Below, piece after piece: positions 51,337 through 60,339 of a stretch of 64,000 nt of DNA. The translations under genes and the position numbers were made by a program. The notes under the pieces were generated by a model. The model worked only from the letters and a program-made list of their open reading frames with translations. It ran no database searches and was not told the origin of the DNA. This stretch comes from Pseudomonadota bacterium (lineage in GTDB: Bacteria; Pseudomonadota; Alphaproteobacteria; Azospirillales; Azospirillaceae): the NCBI GenBank assembly GCA_023423695.1, contig JAFAFA010000141.1, positions 10,491 through 74,490 of the forward strand, read 5' to 3'. Within the stretch, counting starts at the first letter, position 1. Each line of letters begins with the position of its first letter.

Positions 51337-53451
51337 TCAGGCACGGGCGGCGCCCATCCCCTTGCCAATGCCATCTCGCCGGATGCCGTGCTGGCTCAGC
51401 TTGCGGTACAGGGTGCTGCGGGAAATGCCCAGCACCGCGGCGGCGTCCGACAGGTTTCCGCCGGTGGCGGCGATCACGTCCTCGATGGTGCGCTGTTCCG
51501 TCACCGTCAGGGACATGGCCGACGGGTCGGGAGACGCCGGCATCGGCATCGGCGGACCCGGCAAGGGCCAGCCCTCCGCGTCCACGCCGCCGCAGCCGTC
51601 CCGCAACTCTTCGGGAAGATCGCCGACGTCCACCAGTCCGCCGGTGGACAGCAGGACCGCGCGTTCCACCAGATTCCTCAGTTCCCGCACATTGCCCGGC
51701 CAGTCATAGCGGTGCAGACGCTCCAGCGCCGCCGCCGTGAACCGGACCGGATCCCGCCCGTGCCGGTCGGCCAGCAGGTCGTTGAAGTGGGCGATCAGGC
51801 GGGACACGTCGCCCTGCCGTTCCCGCAACGGAGGAACCCGCAGCGCGGTGACGGCCAGACGGTGATACAGGTCCCGGCGGAACCGGCCGGCGGCCACCTC
51901 GTGGCGCAGGTTCCGGTTGGTCATGGCGAGCAACCGGACCGACACCCGGCGCGGCGTGCTGTCGCCGATGCGGTACAGCACCCCCTCCTCCAGCACCCGC
52001 AGCAGATAGGGCTGCAGGTCGAGCGGCAGTTCGCCGACCTCGTCCAGGCACAGCGTGCCGCCGTCGGCCAGTTCGAAACGCCCGGTCCGCCCCTCAGCCG
52101 CCGCCCCGGTGAAGGCGCCGCGCACATAGCCGAACAGCTCGCTTCCCAGCATCTCGCGCGACACGGCACCGCAATTGAAGGGGATGAAGGGTCCGCCGGC
52201 CACGGCGCTGTGGCCGTGGATCGCCCGTGCGAACAGCTCCTTGCCGACGCCGGTCTCCCCCTCGATCAGGATGGGGACCGGCAGCGGCGCCAGCCGCTCC
52301 CCCTGGCCGATCACCGCACGCAGGCTTTCGCTGGCCCCGACGATGTCGTCGAAGCGGGACCGCGCATGGTCGGTCTCGTCGGTCGCCGTGCGGCGGCCGG
52401 CAGGCAGGCGGCAGGAGGCCGCGCGGGGAATGACCAGAAGGGTGCCCCGCCGCTCACCATCGAGCATCAGGGGCCGGACCCAGTCGGCGGGCACGGGCAG
52501 TTCGCTACCCGATTGACGGCCATCCGCCGGATTGCCCGCCGCCATGCCGGCGATCCCGACGATGGGCAGCTTCGTTCCACGGCTGAGCTGTGGCAGGTCC
52601 GATCCGAGGCTCGCCTTCAGCAGATGCGCCGCCTTGCGGCTGGCATAGAGCAGGCGGCCACGCGCATCCAGCGCGATCAGCCCTTCGCCCGCATATTTCT
52701 GGCTGTCCTCCAGGCAGGCTTCCAGCAGGCGGACATGTTCCGCCTCGGTCTGGCGGGCGAGGTTCCATTCCACCTGCCGGGCGGCGACCACCGCCAGCGC
52801 CAACGCCTGGGCGCTGAACCCCTGCTTCAGCCCGGAAATGTCGAGCAGCCCGACGACCGACCCGTCCAGCGGATCATGGATCGGCGCCCCGGCGCAACTC
52901 CACCCCTTGATTCCGGCACAGTAATGCTCCGCCGCCTGGACCAGCACCGGCGTCTTGGACGCCAGCGCCGTGCCGATGCCGTTGGTCCCGGCGCTGCTCT
53001 CGCTCCAATGGCCGCCGCAGCCCAGGCTGATGTCGCGTGCCGCGCTCAGCGTCGCCCGGTCGCCCGCCGCCTCCAGCACCACGCCATTGGCATCGGTGAT
53101 CAGCATCACCGTCCGCGTCCCGGCGAGAAGATCCGCCGCCTCCGCCAGGGTTGTGGCCGCGGCCTCCAGGAGTTCACGATTCTCCCTTCTCAGGGCCTCG
53201 ACATGGTCGGCGCCGACCACCGGCGCCGCGTCCGCCCGCGCATCGACCAGAAAGCTCTGGCACCGTGCCCAGGATCGGATGACCACATCACGGACCGGCA
53301 GGTTTTCCTGCCGCGATCCGGAAACGAAGTCCTCCCACGCCTTCATCGTCGCCCGTTCGCCATCCCGCTCACTCCTGGCCAGCGCATGGAACGCCGGACC
53401 GGATGACGCAACGGCCGAGCGGCCGATGGCGACCTCTTCATTGGCCAACAC
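51337..53451 (-). CDS. Sigma-54-dependent activator, AcoR/MimR type
   Basis: A 704-residue activator. N-terminal sensor with a GAF-like domain, then the AAA+ domain: Walker A GETGVGKE, the sigma-54 contact loop GAFTGA, ADGGTLCLDEVGELPLD as Walker B, and a Fis-type C-terminal helix-turn-helix (NLSDAAAVLGISRSTLYRKL). It should activate the two sigma-54 promoters at 60132 and 60324. GTG 53451 is chosen with GGGAGGGGACA upstream. MimR (propane/acetone monooxygenase activator) is the nearest functional analogue. Confidence 0.9.
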   Translation of the reverse strand: MLANEEVAIGRSAVASSGPAFHALARSERDGERATMKAWEDFVSGSRQENLPVRDVVIRSWARCQSFLVDARADAAPVVGADHVEALRRENRELLEAAATTLAEAADLLAGTRTVMLITDANGVVLEAAGDRATLSAARDISLGCGGHWSESSAGTNGIGTALASKTPVLVQAAEHYCAGIKGWSCAGAPIHDPLDGSVVGLLDISGLKQGFSAQALALAVVAARQVEWNLARQTEAEHVRLLEACLEDSQKYAGEGLIALDARGRLLYASRKAAHLLKASLGSDLPQLSRGTKLPIVGIAGMAAGNPADGRQSGSELPVPADWVRPLMLDGERRGTLLVIPRAASCRLPAGRRTATDETDHARSRFDDIVGASESLRAVIGQGERLAPLPVPILIEGETGVGKELFARAIHGHSAVAGGPFIPFNCGAVSREMLGSELFGYVRGAFTGAAAEGRTGRFELADGGTLCLDEVGELPLDLQPYLLRVLEEGVLYRIGDSTPRRVSVRLLAMTNRNLRHEVAAGRFRRDLYHRLAVTALRVPPLRERQGDVSRLIAHFNDLLADRHGRDPVRFTAAALERLHRYDWPGNVRELRNLVERAVLLSTGGLVDVGDLPEELRDGCGGVDAEGWPLPGPPMPMPASPDPSAMSLTVTEQRTIEDVIAATGGNLSDAAAVLGISRSTLYRKLSQHGIRRDGIGKGMGAARA

Positions 53452-53675
53452 TGTCCCCTCCCTGCTTCCCGGCGTCTTTTGCTGTTTTATTGCCCGTGCG
53501 CCGATTGTCCTTCGGTCCGGATGCGGAGGCCCGCCCCCGATCCTCCGCCTGTCAGATTGTTCGTGTTAAAAACCATAAGCCGAACCGAAGCGGGAGCGGT
53601 AGTAGCGGAATACTCTATGGCTTTTTTCCCTGCTCCTTTCCCCGAAGGTGGAGGTTTCTTGCCGCCGGATCCGGA

Positions 53676-55313
53676 TCAGGCGCGCCCGTAGCGCTCCATC
53701 CCGCCGCCGCGGGCAGGGCCGGCGGTGGGATCGACGTCGTCGGGAATGTCGGCGACCAGGGTGTGGGTGGTCAGGACCAGCTTGGCGACCGACACCGCGT
53801 TCAGCAGGGCCAGCGTGGTGACCTTGGCCGGGTCGATGATCCCCGCGGCGAACAGGTCGCCGAACCGGCCGGTGCGTGCATCGAATCCGGCGCCGTCGGG
53901 AAGCTCTGCCAGGCGCGCGGCGATGCCGGCCCCATCCAGTCCGCCATTCTCCGCGATGCAGACCAGGGGCTGCAGCATCGCCCGCTGCACCAGCCGTATC
54001 CCTGCGCGCTCGCCCTCGCCCACATCCTCGGCCAGCCGGTCGAGCAGCGGGGCGACGCGGGCCAGCGCGGTGCCGCCACCGGGCAGCACCCCCTCCGCCA
54101 GCGCGGCACGGGCGGCGGCAAGCGAATCCTCCAGAAGCTGGGCCATGCGCTTCTGTTCCACCGGCGTGGCGCCGCCGACCTCGATCAGGGCGGTACCGTG
54201 CGTCAGCTTCGCCAAACGCTGGGACAGCTTGTCCCGCTCGATGTTGGGCGGCGCCTCCTCCCACTGGCGCTGCACCTGGGCGCGGCGGGCGGCCAGCGCA
54301 TCCGGATCGCCATGCCCGCGCAGCAGGGTGGTGCGGCCGGCGGACACCTCGATGCGGTCGGCGCCGCCCAGATCCTCCACCATCACGCCGTCGAGGCGCC
54401 CGCCGAGGTCGCGCGCGATCACCCGCCCGCCGGTCAGGATCGCGATGTCCTCCATCGTCGCCGTGCGCCAATGGCCGAACTCCGGCGGATTGATCGCCAC
54501 CACCGTGGCGCATCCGTCGCGGCGCAGCGCCATCAGGGCAGCCACCACCTCCGGCGCCACGCTGTCGGCGACGATCAGCAGCGGACGTTTGTCGGCGATA
54601 CGGTCGATCAGGCGCAGGAGCGGTTCCGCATCGGTGATCTTGAGGTCGGTCAGCATAATGCGGGGCCGTTCCAGCACCGCGGTCTGGCCGGTGGGCTCGG
54701 TCGCCATGTGGTGGGACAGGAATCCGCGGTCCAGCACCATGCCCTCCAGCACATGCAGCGCGGTCGCCGCACCGGGCTGGCCATATTCAATGTCAATCAC
54801 CCCCGCCATCCCCACCCGGCGCAGGGCATCCGCCACCAGCCGGCCGAGCGCCGGATCGGTCGCCGCAACCGTCGCCACCTGCTCCAACTGCGCATCGCCC
54901 GTCAGCGGCCGGGCCATGCCGCGCAGCCGATCGAGGACGAACCCGCAGGCGCGCTCCATGCCCTCCACCAGTTCCACCGAACCATGACCGTCCGCCAGCA
55001 CGGCGACGCCGTCCTGGATCAGCGCGTCGGCCAGCACGGTGGCGGTGGTGGTGCCGTCGCCAGCAACGTCGTTTGTCTGTTTCGACACCTCGCGCACCAC
55101 CTGGGCGCCCATATTCTCGAAGCGGCAGGGCAGCTCGATCTCGGCGGCGATGCTGACGCCGTCGCGGGAGATCATCGGCGTGCCGATGGGACGGTCGATG
55201 ATCGCGTTCGTCCCCTTCGGCCCCAGCGTGCCGCGCACCGCCAGCGCCAGCTTTCCCACCCCACGGGCAAGCGCGGCCCGCGCCTCGGCACGGTGCAGCA
55301 TCATCTTCGGCAT
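53676..55313 (-). CDS. Divergent GroEL-like chaperonin of the monooxygenase operon
   Basis: A 545-residue HSP60. AVRGTLGPKGTNAIIDRP, SKQTNDVAGDGTTTATVLADAL (ATP site, split by family), EGVLPGGGTALARVAP and the second ATP-site part are intact, so ATPase activity is expected. It is divergent from housekeeping GroEL, and the C-terminal GGM repeats are replaced by GPARGGGMERYGRA. PrmG/MimG of propane monooxygenase operons is the same kind: it helps fold the hydroxylase. No groES is in the operon. Confidence 0.9.
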   Translation of the reverse strand: MPKMMLHRAEARAALARGVGKLALAVRGTLGPKGTNAIIDRPIGTPMISRDGVSIAAEIELPCRFENMGAQVVREVSKQTNDVAGDGTTTATVLADALIQDGVAVLADGHGSVELVEGMERACGFVLDRLRGMARPLTGDAQLEQVATVAATDPALGRLVADALRRVGMAGVIDIEYGQPGAATALHVLEGMVLDRGFLSHHMATEPTGQTAVLERPRIMLTDLKITDAEPLLRLIDRIADKRPLLIVADSVAPEVVAALMALRRDGCATVVAINPPEFGHWRTATMEDIAILTGGRVIARDLGGRLDGVMVEDLGGADRIEVSAGRTTLLRGHGDPDALAARRAQVQRQWEEAPPNIERDKLSQRLAKLTHGTALIEVGGATPVEQKRMAQLLEDSLAAARAALAEGVLPGGGTALARVAPLLDRLAEDVGEGERAGIRLVQRAMLQPLVCIAENGGLDGAGIAARLAELPDGAGFDARTGRFGDLFAAGIIDPAKVTTLALLNAVSVAKLVLTTHTLVADIPDDVDPTAGPARGGGMERYGRA

Positions 55314-55360
55314 GGTCTTCTTCCCTCCCTTTTTTAATTTTGCGGATTTGAAAACAATTG

Positions 55361-55515
55361 CCTTCTCCCGCCCCGGGAGAGGGAGGGGACCCACGAGGTG
55401 GGGAGGGGGAGGGAGAGTCCGAGAAGCCCGAACCGCATGGCTCCGTGCCCGGCCCCTCACCCTTCCCACCGCTTCGCGGCGGGCCCCTTCCCTCTCCCGG
55501 GACGGGAGAGGGAGA
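55361..55515. repeat. Long imperfect inverted repeat inside the monooxygenase operon
   Basis: The left arm (CTTCTCCCGCCCCGGGAGAG, then GGAGGGGACCC...) pairs with the right arm (...GGGCCCCTTCCCTCTCCC, then GGGACGGGAGAG) over about 60 bases each. Each arm also folds on itself. The look is of a dispersed intergenic palindrome, inserted between the coupling-protein and chaperonin genes. It could stabilise or attenuate mRNA. Confidence 0.7.
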
Positions 55516-55517
55516 TC

Positions 55518-55874
55518 TCATTCGTAGGCGAGTGCGTCATCCATGTTGCCGAAGAGGACGACGGTGTCCTCGTCGATCATGACCATGCGGCCATAGTGGG
55601 TGGAGGTGGAGATCTCGAAGATGTGCGGGGTCATTTCGCGGCCGAGAGCCTCGCCGATCTCGCTCATCTTGAACTCGATCTTGCCCTCGCCGTCGATGCG
55701 GATCATCGCCGGCAGATAGGTGACGGTGATGCCCGGCTTGCTTTCCATCACCTCGGCGATGCAGCGCGCCTCGACGCTGTCGTTCATCGTCACGCCGCAC
55801 TGATGGGAGATGGTGCCGTCCTGGGTGATGTCCTTCAGCGGCTTGAAAAGCTGCTGCACGGTGGTGACGCTCAT
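55518..55874 (-). CDS. mimD: Monooxygenase coupling/effector protein (MmoB/DmpM family)
   Basis: A 118-residue coupling protein: GVTMNDSVEARCIAEVMESKPGITVTYLPAMIRIDGEGKI (split by family) is the conserved core of the MmoB/DmpM fold. It binds the hydroxylase and regulates O2 activation. Its order after the beta subunit matches prmD/mimD. No metal site. Confidence 0.92.
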   Translation of the reverse strand: MSVTTVQQLFKPLKDITQDGTISHQCGVTMNDSVEARCIAEVMESKPGITVTYLPAMIRIDGEGKIEFKMSEIGEALGREMTPHIFEISTSTHYGRMVMIDEDTVVLFGNMDDALAYE

Positions 55875-55910
55875 GGCTTTCGTCCTCTTGTGGCGGAGAT
55901 GCGGGAAGGA

Positions 55911-57056
55911 TCACTCGGCCGCGGCGTCGGTGACCGGAGCGGTAACGGCAGCCGCAGCGGCCGGCTGCCCGACCTCGACCGGCGGCAGGGCCGGCAGGTC
56001 GGCGTCGATGCCGATCTCACGCCCGATGGCGGCGACGCGGTTGCGCGCCCGCTCGAAGGCGTCCGTGAAGCTCGCCGCCTTGACCCGCGGCAGCGACCAC
56101 AGCGGCTGAAGCTGCAAGGCGGCCTTCACCGCCAGCCCGCCGTGATGGGCGAACCAGCTCTGCAGCATGGTCCGGTTGTCCTCGCCATGCGTCGGGTCGC
56201 GCAGCAGCAGGGCGAACAGCTCCACCGCATTGGCGAGGTTCCGCTCATAATCGGCTTCCGCCGCCGAGATGACCGACGGGGTGGAGAAGTCGTTCTGCGC
56301 CGCGGCCACCTGCATGACGAAGCCGCTGCGGAACAGCTCGCCGACCAGCGGTTCGAAGACGAGGTTGACGGCGAAATACTGCTCCAGGAAATCGGTGGCG
56401 GCGCGGATATGCTCCACCGCCTCGCGGCAGGGCTGCCAGATCGGGTCGTCCAGCCAATGCGCCTTGCCGGCGTCGAGGTCGAACCCTCCGATGTCGCTGC
56501 CCACTTCCGCCAGATAGAGCGTCAGATCCTGGGCGAAGCGCAGCTTGTAGGAGGCATTGGTCAGGATGGCGTTGTTGACCATCTGGGTATAGCCGTAACG
56601 CTGCGCCCGCATCAGCGCGGTGCCCAGCCCATATTCGGCATGCTTGAAGGCGCCGACGTGGTTCTGCAGCACGGCGACCCAAGCCTTGTCGAAACGCTGG
56701 GGCGCCCCGGCGCGGCGCGCGTTCTCCACCACGTTCTGGATCATGCCGACGATGGTGGACTGGCGCTGGTAATGGGTGCGTTCCCATTCCTGGTCGGGCG
56801 CGCGGAAGCCGTGCCAATCCGTGCATTTCAGCGCGGTCCAGTCCTTGGAATAGGTCGGCGTGCCGTCGCCGAAGGAGATGATCCAGTTCTGGAGCAGATA
56901 GCGCTCCGGATCGGGCTGGACGTCGACCGTCACGTCTTCGTAGTGGGTCGCCTTGCGGCCCTTCGGCTCGAAGTAATTGTAGCGGCGGCTGTCGGAACCG
57001 GGAAAGGCCTTGGCCCCGGCGGCGGCGGATTTCGTTTCGGTTTCCTGCATGGTCAT
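55911..57056 (-). CDS. mimC: Propane-monooxygenase-type hydroxylase beta subunit
   Basis: A 381-residue ferritin-like subunit without metal ligands. It has TYSKDWTALKCTDWHGFRAPDQEWERTHYQRQS (split by family) and LQNHVGAFKHAEYGLGTALMRAQRYGYTQMVNNAILTNASYKLRFAQDL (the core that pairs with alpha). It stabilises the hydroxylase dimer. ATG 57056 has GGGAGGAAAGACG upstream. Ala-rich tail. Confidence 0.92.
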   Translation of the reverse strand: MTMQETETKSAAAGAKAFPGSDSRRYNYFEPKGRKATHYEDVTVDVQPDPERYLLQNWIISFGDGTPTYSKDWTALKCTDWHGFRAPDQEWERTHYQRQSTIVGMIQNVVENARRAGAPQRFDKAWVAVLQNHVGAFKHAEYGLGTALMRAQRYGYTQMVNNAILTNASYKLRFAQDLTLYLAEVGSDIGGFDLDAGKAHWLDDPIWQPCREAVEHIRAATDFLEQYFAVNLVFEPLVGELFRSGFVMQVAAAQNDFSTPSVISAAEADYERNLANAVELFALLLRDPTHGEDNRTMLQSWFAHHGGLAVKAALQLQPLWSLPRVKAASFTDAFERARNRVAAIGREIGIDADLPALPPVEVGQPAAAAAVTAPVTDAAAE

Positions 57057-57088
57057 CGTCTTTCCTCCCGTATTTGCAAAATCCCGGC

Positions 57089-58147
57089 TCAGCGGGTGGC
57101 GGGGGTGAATTTGTCGAAATAGACGCGCGCGGAATCGACGCCGGCCATCTGCAGGACCGGCAGCACCGCGTCGATCATCGGCGGCGGCCCGCAGGAGAAG
57201 ACGTCGGCCTCCTCCACCTCCGCCATCTCGGACAGATGCCGGCGCAGCACCTCGTGGATGAAGCCGGTCTCCCCGGTCCAGCCGTCGCCCTCCTCGGCAT
57301 GCGACAGGGCGGGGATGAAGGCGAAGTCCGTCAGGCTGCGGGCGAACTCCTCGAACAAATCGAGGTGGAAAAGGTCCCGGGGGCTGCGGGCGCCGTAGAA
57401 GAGACGCACCGGCCGCGTCTCGCCGCTGGCGGCCTGATCGCGGAGGATCGACAGCAGCGGCGCCATGCCCGACCCGCCGCCGACCAGGATCATCGGCCCC
57501 TCCCGCCCCTCGCGGCGGAAGCAGGTGCCGTAGGGGCCACGGACGCTCACCCGGTCGCCGACCGACAGGCCGCCGTCCAGCTGGCGCGAGAAGGCGCCGT
57601 CCGGGTATTTCTTGATGATGAACTCCAGCCGGTTGCCCTCGGCCGGCGGGTTGCCCATCGAGAAGGACCGGGTGAGGCCGATCCCGGGCAGCGTGATGTC
57701 GGCATATTGCCCAGCCCAGAACTTCATCGGCTGGTCCAGCTCCAGCGCGATGGCGACGATGTCGTGGGTAAGCGGCTCCACCGCCGCCAGCAGCGCGTTG
57801 AAGTCCTTCACCGGGATGGAGCGGGACAGCAGATCCTCGTCGTAATTCAGCAGTTCCACCGCCACGTCGCTGTAAGCCAGCGAACGGCAGAGCAGGATGT
57901 GGTTGCTGTCGCGCTCCGGATCGGAGAGCGCGAAGGTGGAGTATTTCAGCATCTCCACGTCGCCGTCGATCAGCAGGCATTTGCAGGCGGAGCATTGCCC
58001 CTCCTTGCAGCCATGCATCAGCGAGACGCCCTGGCGGAAGGCCGCGTCGAGGATGGTTTCCCCCTCCGCGACCTCCATTTCGATGCCGACCGGCTCCAGC
58101 CGCACCGTGTGGACGGCCGGACTGTTGTGCAGCGCTTGTGCGGTCAT
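57089..58147 (-). CDS. mimB: Monooxygenase reductase, ferredoxin-FAD-NAD type
   Basis: A 352-residue reductase. Plant-type [2Fe-2S] cysteines C47, C52, C55 and C87 (GCKEGQCSACKC...LLC). FAD-binding RSFSMGNPP and NAD-binding GGGSGMAPLLSI follow, and CGPPPMIDAV closes the domain. It moves electrons from NADH to the hydroxylase diiron site. Position second in the operon is the prmB/mimB order. Confidence 0.93.
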   Translation of the reverse strand: MTAQALHNSPAVHTVRLEPVGIEMEVAEGETILDAAFRQGVSLMHGCKEGQCSACKCLLIDGDVEMLKYSTFALSDPERDSNHILLCRSLAYSDVAVELLNYDEDLLSRSIPVKDFNALLAAVEPLTHDIVAIALELDQPMKFWAGQYADITLPGIGLTRSFSMGNPPAEGNRLEFIIKKYPDGAFSRQLDGGLSVGDRVSVRGPYGTCFRREGREGPMILVGGGSGMAPLLSILRDQAASGETRPVRLFYGARSPRDLFHLDLFEEFARSLTDFAFIPALSHAEEGDGWTGETGFIHEVLRRHLSEMAEVEEADVFSCGPPPMIDAVLPVLQMAGVDSARVYFDKFTPATR

Positions 58148-58202
58148 GGTCTGTCGATCTCCGCGGTGATGTCCGCCTGTGATGTCCGCAGGGGATCCCG
58201 TT

Positions 58203-58238
58203 CCCCCTCTCCAGCCGGAAAGGAGGCCGGAAAGGGGG
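58203..58238. other. Hairpin between hydroxylase alpha and reductase genes
   Basis: CCCCCT...CCGG pairs with CCGG...AGGGGG. It lies in the 117-base gap, next to a direct repeat GTGATGTCCGC near 58165-58190. It could modulate the ratio of alpha to reductase message. No T-run. Confidence 0.45.
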
Positions 58239-58264
58239 GCGGACCTGAGTGAATGGGCGGGGGA

Positions 58265-59929
58265 TCAGACCCGGCGGATCTTGAAGCCCTTGCGGTAGTC
58301 CTCGACATGCGCCTGACGCTGTTGCGGCGTCATTTCGCGGAGCGCCAGCAGCGGGCTGCGGATGGTGTGGCCGCGCACATGGTCCAGTGTCCACATGTCC
58401 TTCTCCTCGAAGGACAGGTGCGGCTGGGCGACCAGCGTCTTCCCATCGGGACGGACGAAGCCCATGTCCTGGATGGCGTCGGCGAGATCCCAGCCGTCAT
58501 AGACCTCCTCCCACTGGCGCCGGCCGGAGAAGCGGCCCATCGCCGGGGTCGGACGGCCCTGGTATTCGGCGGCGAACGCCTCCTTGTGGGTCCAGCGGTC
58601 GACCTCGGAGGCGTAGGTGTAAAGCTCGCCGTCGACCTCGTCGGTCGTGAAATCCTCGCGGATCACGCAGGGTACCAGGCTCGACCAGCAGCGGTGCGGG
58701 TAGACGTAGCCGGTGTCGGCGAAGGTGATCGGCACGCTGCCGGGCTTGCTGAGCTTGGCGTAATTTTCCCACCAGACGCCGAACTCGTCGTACCAGCCCG
58801 GATACTTGCTCTCGAACCACTCGAAATCGCGTTCGGTCATCGCCTCGATGCGCCAGAAATTGGCCCACCAGCCGGCCGAGAAGAACTGGGCGATCTTGTG
58901 AACGTAGTTCTTCTTGACGATGCTGTCGAAGGCTTCGTGAACGTCATCATGATGGATCTTGATGCCGTACTTCTCCAGCGGCAGCATGTAGGTGCGGTAG
59001 TAATCCTCGAAGATCCAGCGGTGCCACAGCTCGGCGTAGGATTCCTTGTTCTTGTCGCGGTTCTTGGTGCCGTATTCGATGATCGTGCCGATGGCGGCGT
59101 CCACGATCATGTGGTTCTGCCAGAAGGAATAGCGGATGTCGCGCTCCAGCAGCAGATGGTTGTCCGGCTCCTTCAGCACCGACATCAGCATGGAATGGCC
59201 GTTGCCGATGTGGCGGGATTCGTCACTCTGCACCGACAGGAAGACGGTGGGCAGGGCATAGTCGCCGTTGCGCGCGGCCTCCGACGGCATGGCGACGAAC
59301 AGCGTGTTGGTGAAGGCGGTCTCCGCCACGACCTGCAGATAGATGTTCGACGCGGTGATGGCGTCGCCGGTCAGGAAGGCTTCACCGAACTGCCGGCCGA
59401 TGGTGGTGGCGTAGCATTTGCCGAACGCCTTCTCGGTGATGTCGAACCCGGCCGGATCGATGTAGTTCTCCATGTACCATTTCTTGAGGTTCATCTGGAT
59501 CGTCGAGTGCCGGAACTCGTCGATCATCTGCATGGTGAAGCCGGTGCGCAGGTCGTCGCCCGGCGCCAGCTGGCCCAGCGTCGCCATCGACCGCGCCGCC
59601 GAGATCTCCGGGAAGGGGATGATCGCCAGGAACAGCTTCATCCATTCGATCCAGCGCGGCTCCACATTGCGGAACATGTCGCCGCGCAGCGCCGCGTCCA
59701 GCGCGCCGTAGACGCGGTTGTCCTTCTCCTCCTGCATCGGGAAGTAGGAGCGCAGGACCTGCTTCATCGGGTCGCGCGGCGCCTTGGAGATCTTGTAGTC
59801 GGTCGGGAAGGCCATCGCCTCCTTGACGTAGGACGGCGTCCAGCCGAGATCGGCGACGCGGCGCGCCGCCTCGGTGATGCCGATGCCTTTCTGGGCGGTG
59901 ATCTTGTTCAGCGTCAATCCATCCGGCAT
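58265..59929 (-). CDS. mimA: Propane 2-monooxygenase-type hydroxylase alpha subunit
   Basis: A 554-residue diiron hydroxylase, close to PrmA/MimA. The carboxylate-histidine ligands are complete with the spacing of soluble methane monooxygenase: E108, E138, H141 (DEFRH), E203, E237, H240 (DESRH); the active-site Thr is T207. YFPMQEEKDNRVYGALDAAL and KYPGWYDEFGVWWENY are PrmA marks. It hydroxylates propane to 2-propanol, and related enzymes also convert acetone or phenols. ATG 59929 chosen because GGGGAGAGACGAC precedes it. It heads the operon driven by the sigma-54 promoter at 60132. Confidence 0.95.
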   Translation of the reverse strand: MPDGLTLNKITAQKGIGITEAARRVADLGWTPSYVKEAMAFPTDYKISKAPRDPMKQVLRSYFPMQEEKDNRVYGALDAALRGDMFRNVEPRWIEWMKLFLAIIPFPEISAARSMATLGQLAPGDDLRTGFTMQMIDEFRHSTIQMNLKKWYMENYIDPAGFDITEKAFGKCYATTIGRQFGEAFLTGDAITASNIYLQVVAETAFTNTLFVAMPSEAARNGDYALPTVFLSVQSDESRHIGNGHSMLMSVLKEPDNHLLLERDIRYSFWQNHMIVDAAIGTIIEYGTKNRDKNKESYAELWHRWIFEDYYRTYMLPLEKYGIKIHHDDVHEAFDSIVKKNYVHKIAQFFSAGWWANFWRIEAMTERDFEWFESKYPGWYDEFGVWWENYAKLSKPGSVPITFADTGYVYPHRCWSSLVPCVIREDFTTDEVDGELYTYASEVDRWTHKEAFAAEYQGRPTPAMGRFSGRRQWEEVYDGWDLADAIQDMGFVRPDGKTLVAQPHLSFEEKDMWTLDHVRGHTIRSPLLALREMTPQQRQAHVEDYRKGFKIRRV

Positions 59930-60131
59930 GTCGTCTCTCCCCATGATTATGGTGATGGTGTTCCGATGGTCGGGCTTAAGGATCGGGCCTGAAGGATCGC
60001 GTCGCTCGCCGGTTGCGGGCAGAGGCGTGCCGGTCTGCCCGCGGGAAGCCGGCAGCGCGATATCGGAGATCATCTGTTCTCAGGCCGATTGCGGACGCCG
60101 AACCGTGGCGGCTGCATCGTCGACGCTGTAA

Positions 60132-60147
60132 AGCAACGGCCGTGCCA
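60132..60147 (-). promoter_or_regulatory. Sigma-54 promoter of the monooxygenase operon
   Basis: On the minus strand TGGCAC-GGCCG-TTGCT, a consensus -24/-12 element (TGGCAC-N5-TTGCW). It is about 200 bases upstream of mimA. The -12 TTGCT ends at 60132. Confidence 0.88.
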
Positions 60148-60200
60148 AGGCGCCAAGCGGCGCCGGCCAAGCGATTTTAAAGACCGTCAGCGACACGCAC

Positions 60201-60217
60201 TGTCTCATCCTGAGACG
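60201..60217. promoter_or_regulatory. Activator palindrome I
   Basis: TGTCTCA-TCC-TGAGACG, a near-perfect palindrome with core GTCTCA/TGAGAC. Its centre lies about 62 bases upstream of the mimA -24 element. Confidence 0.65.
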
Positions 60218-60233
60218 ATCTGTCGCGGACGGG

Positions 60234-60250
60234 TGTCTCAAAATGAAACA
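60234..60250. promoter_or_regulatory. Activator palindrome II
   Basis: TGTCTCA-AAA-TGAAACA, one mismatch between arms. Its centre is 33 bases from that of palindrome I, about three helix turns, so both could sit on the same DNA face. It lies about 82 bases from the plus-strand promoter. Confidence 0.6.
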
Positions 60251-60323
60251 GTCGGAACACTCGATACCGGTGCCCCCCCTGGGAAACGCTTCACCACCAA
60301 GCTCCCGGCCGCCGCTCACAAGG

Positions 60324-60339
60324 TGGCATGACGCTTGCT
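60324..60339 (+). promoter_or_regulatory. Sigma-54 promoter of the cytochrome c-VOC-GMC operon
   Basis: TGGCAT-GACGC-TTGCT matches the -24/-12 consensus with one deviation in the -24 block. It is 96 bases upstream of the cytochrome c ATG at 60435. Confidence 0.85.

Noticed and set aside
53452..53675. Terminator after the chaperonin gene
   Set aside because: A weak AAAAGCCATA/TATGGTTTTT pairing exists with a large loop and bulge; too weak to call.
53676..59929. Soluble methane monooxygenase (mmoXYBZDC) interpretation
   Set aside because: Gene order alpha-reductase-beta-coupling, absence of mmoZ and mmoD, and alpha segments such as YFPMQEEKDNRVYGAL match PrmA/MimA, not MmoX.
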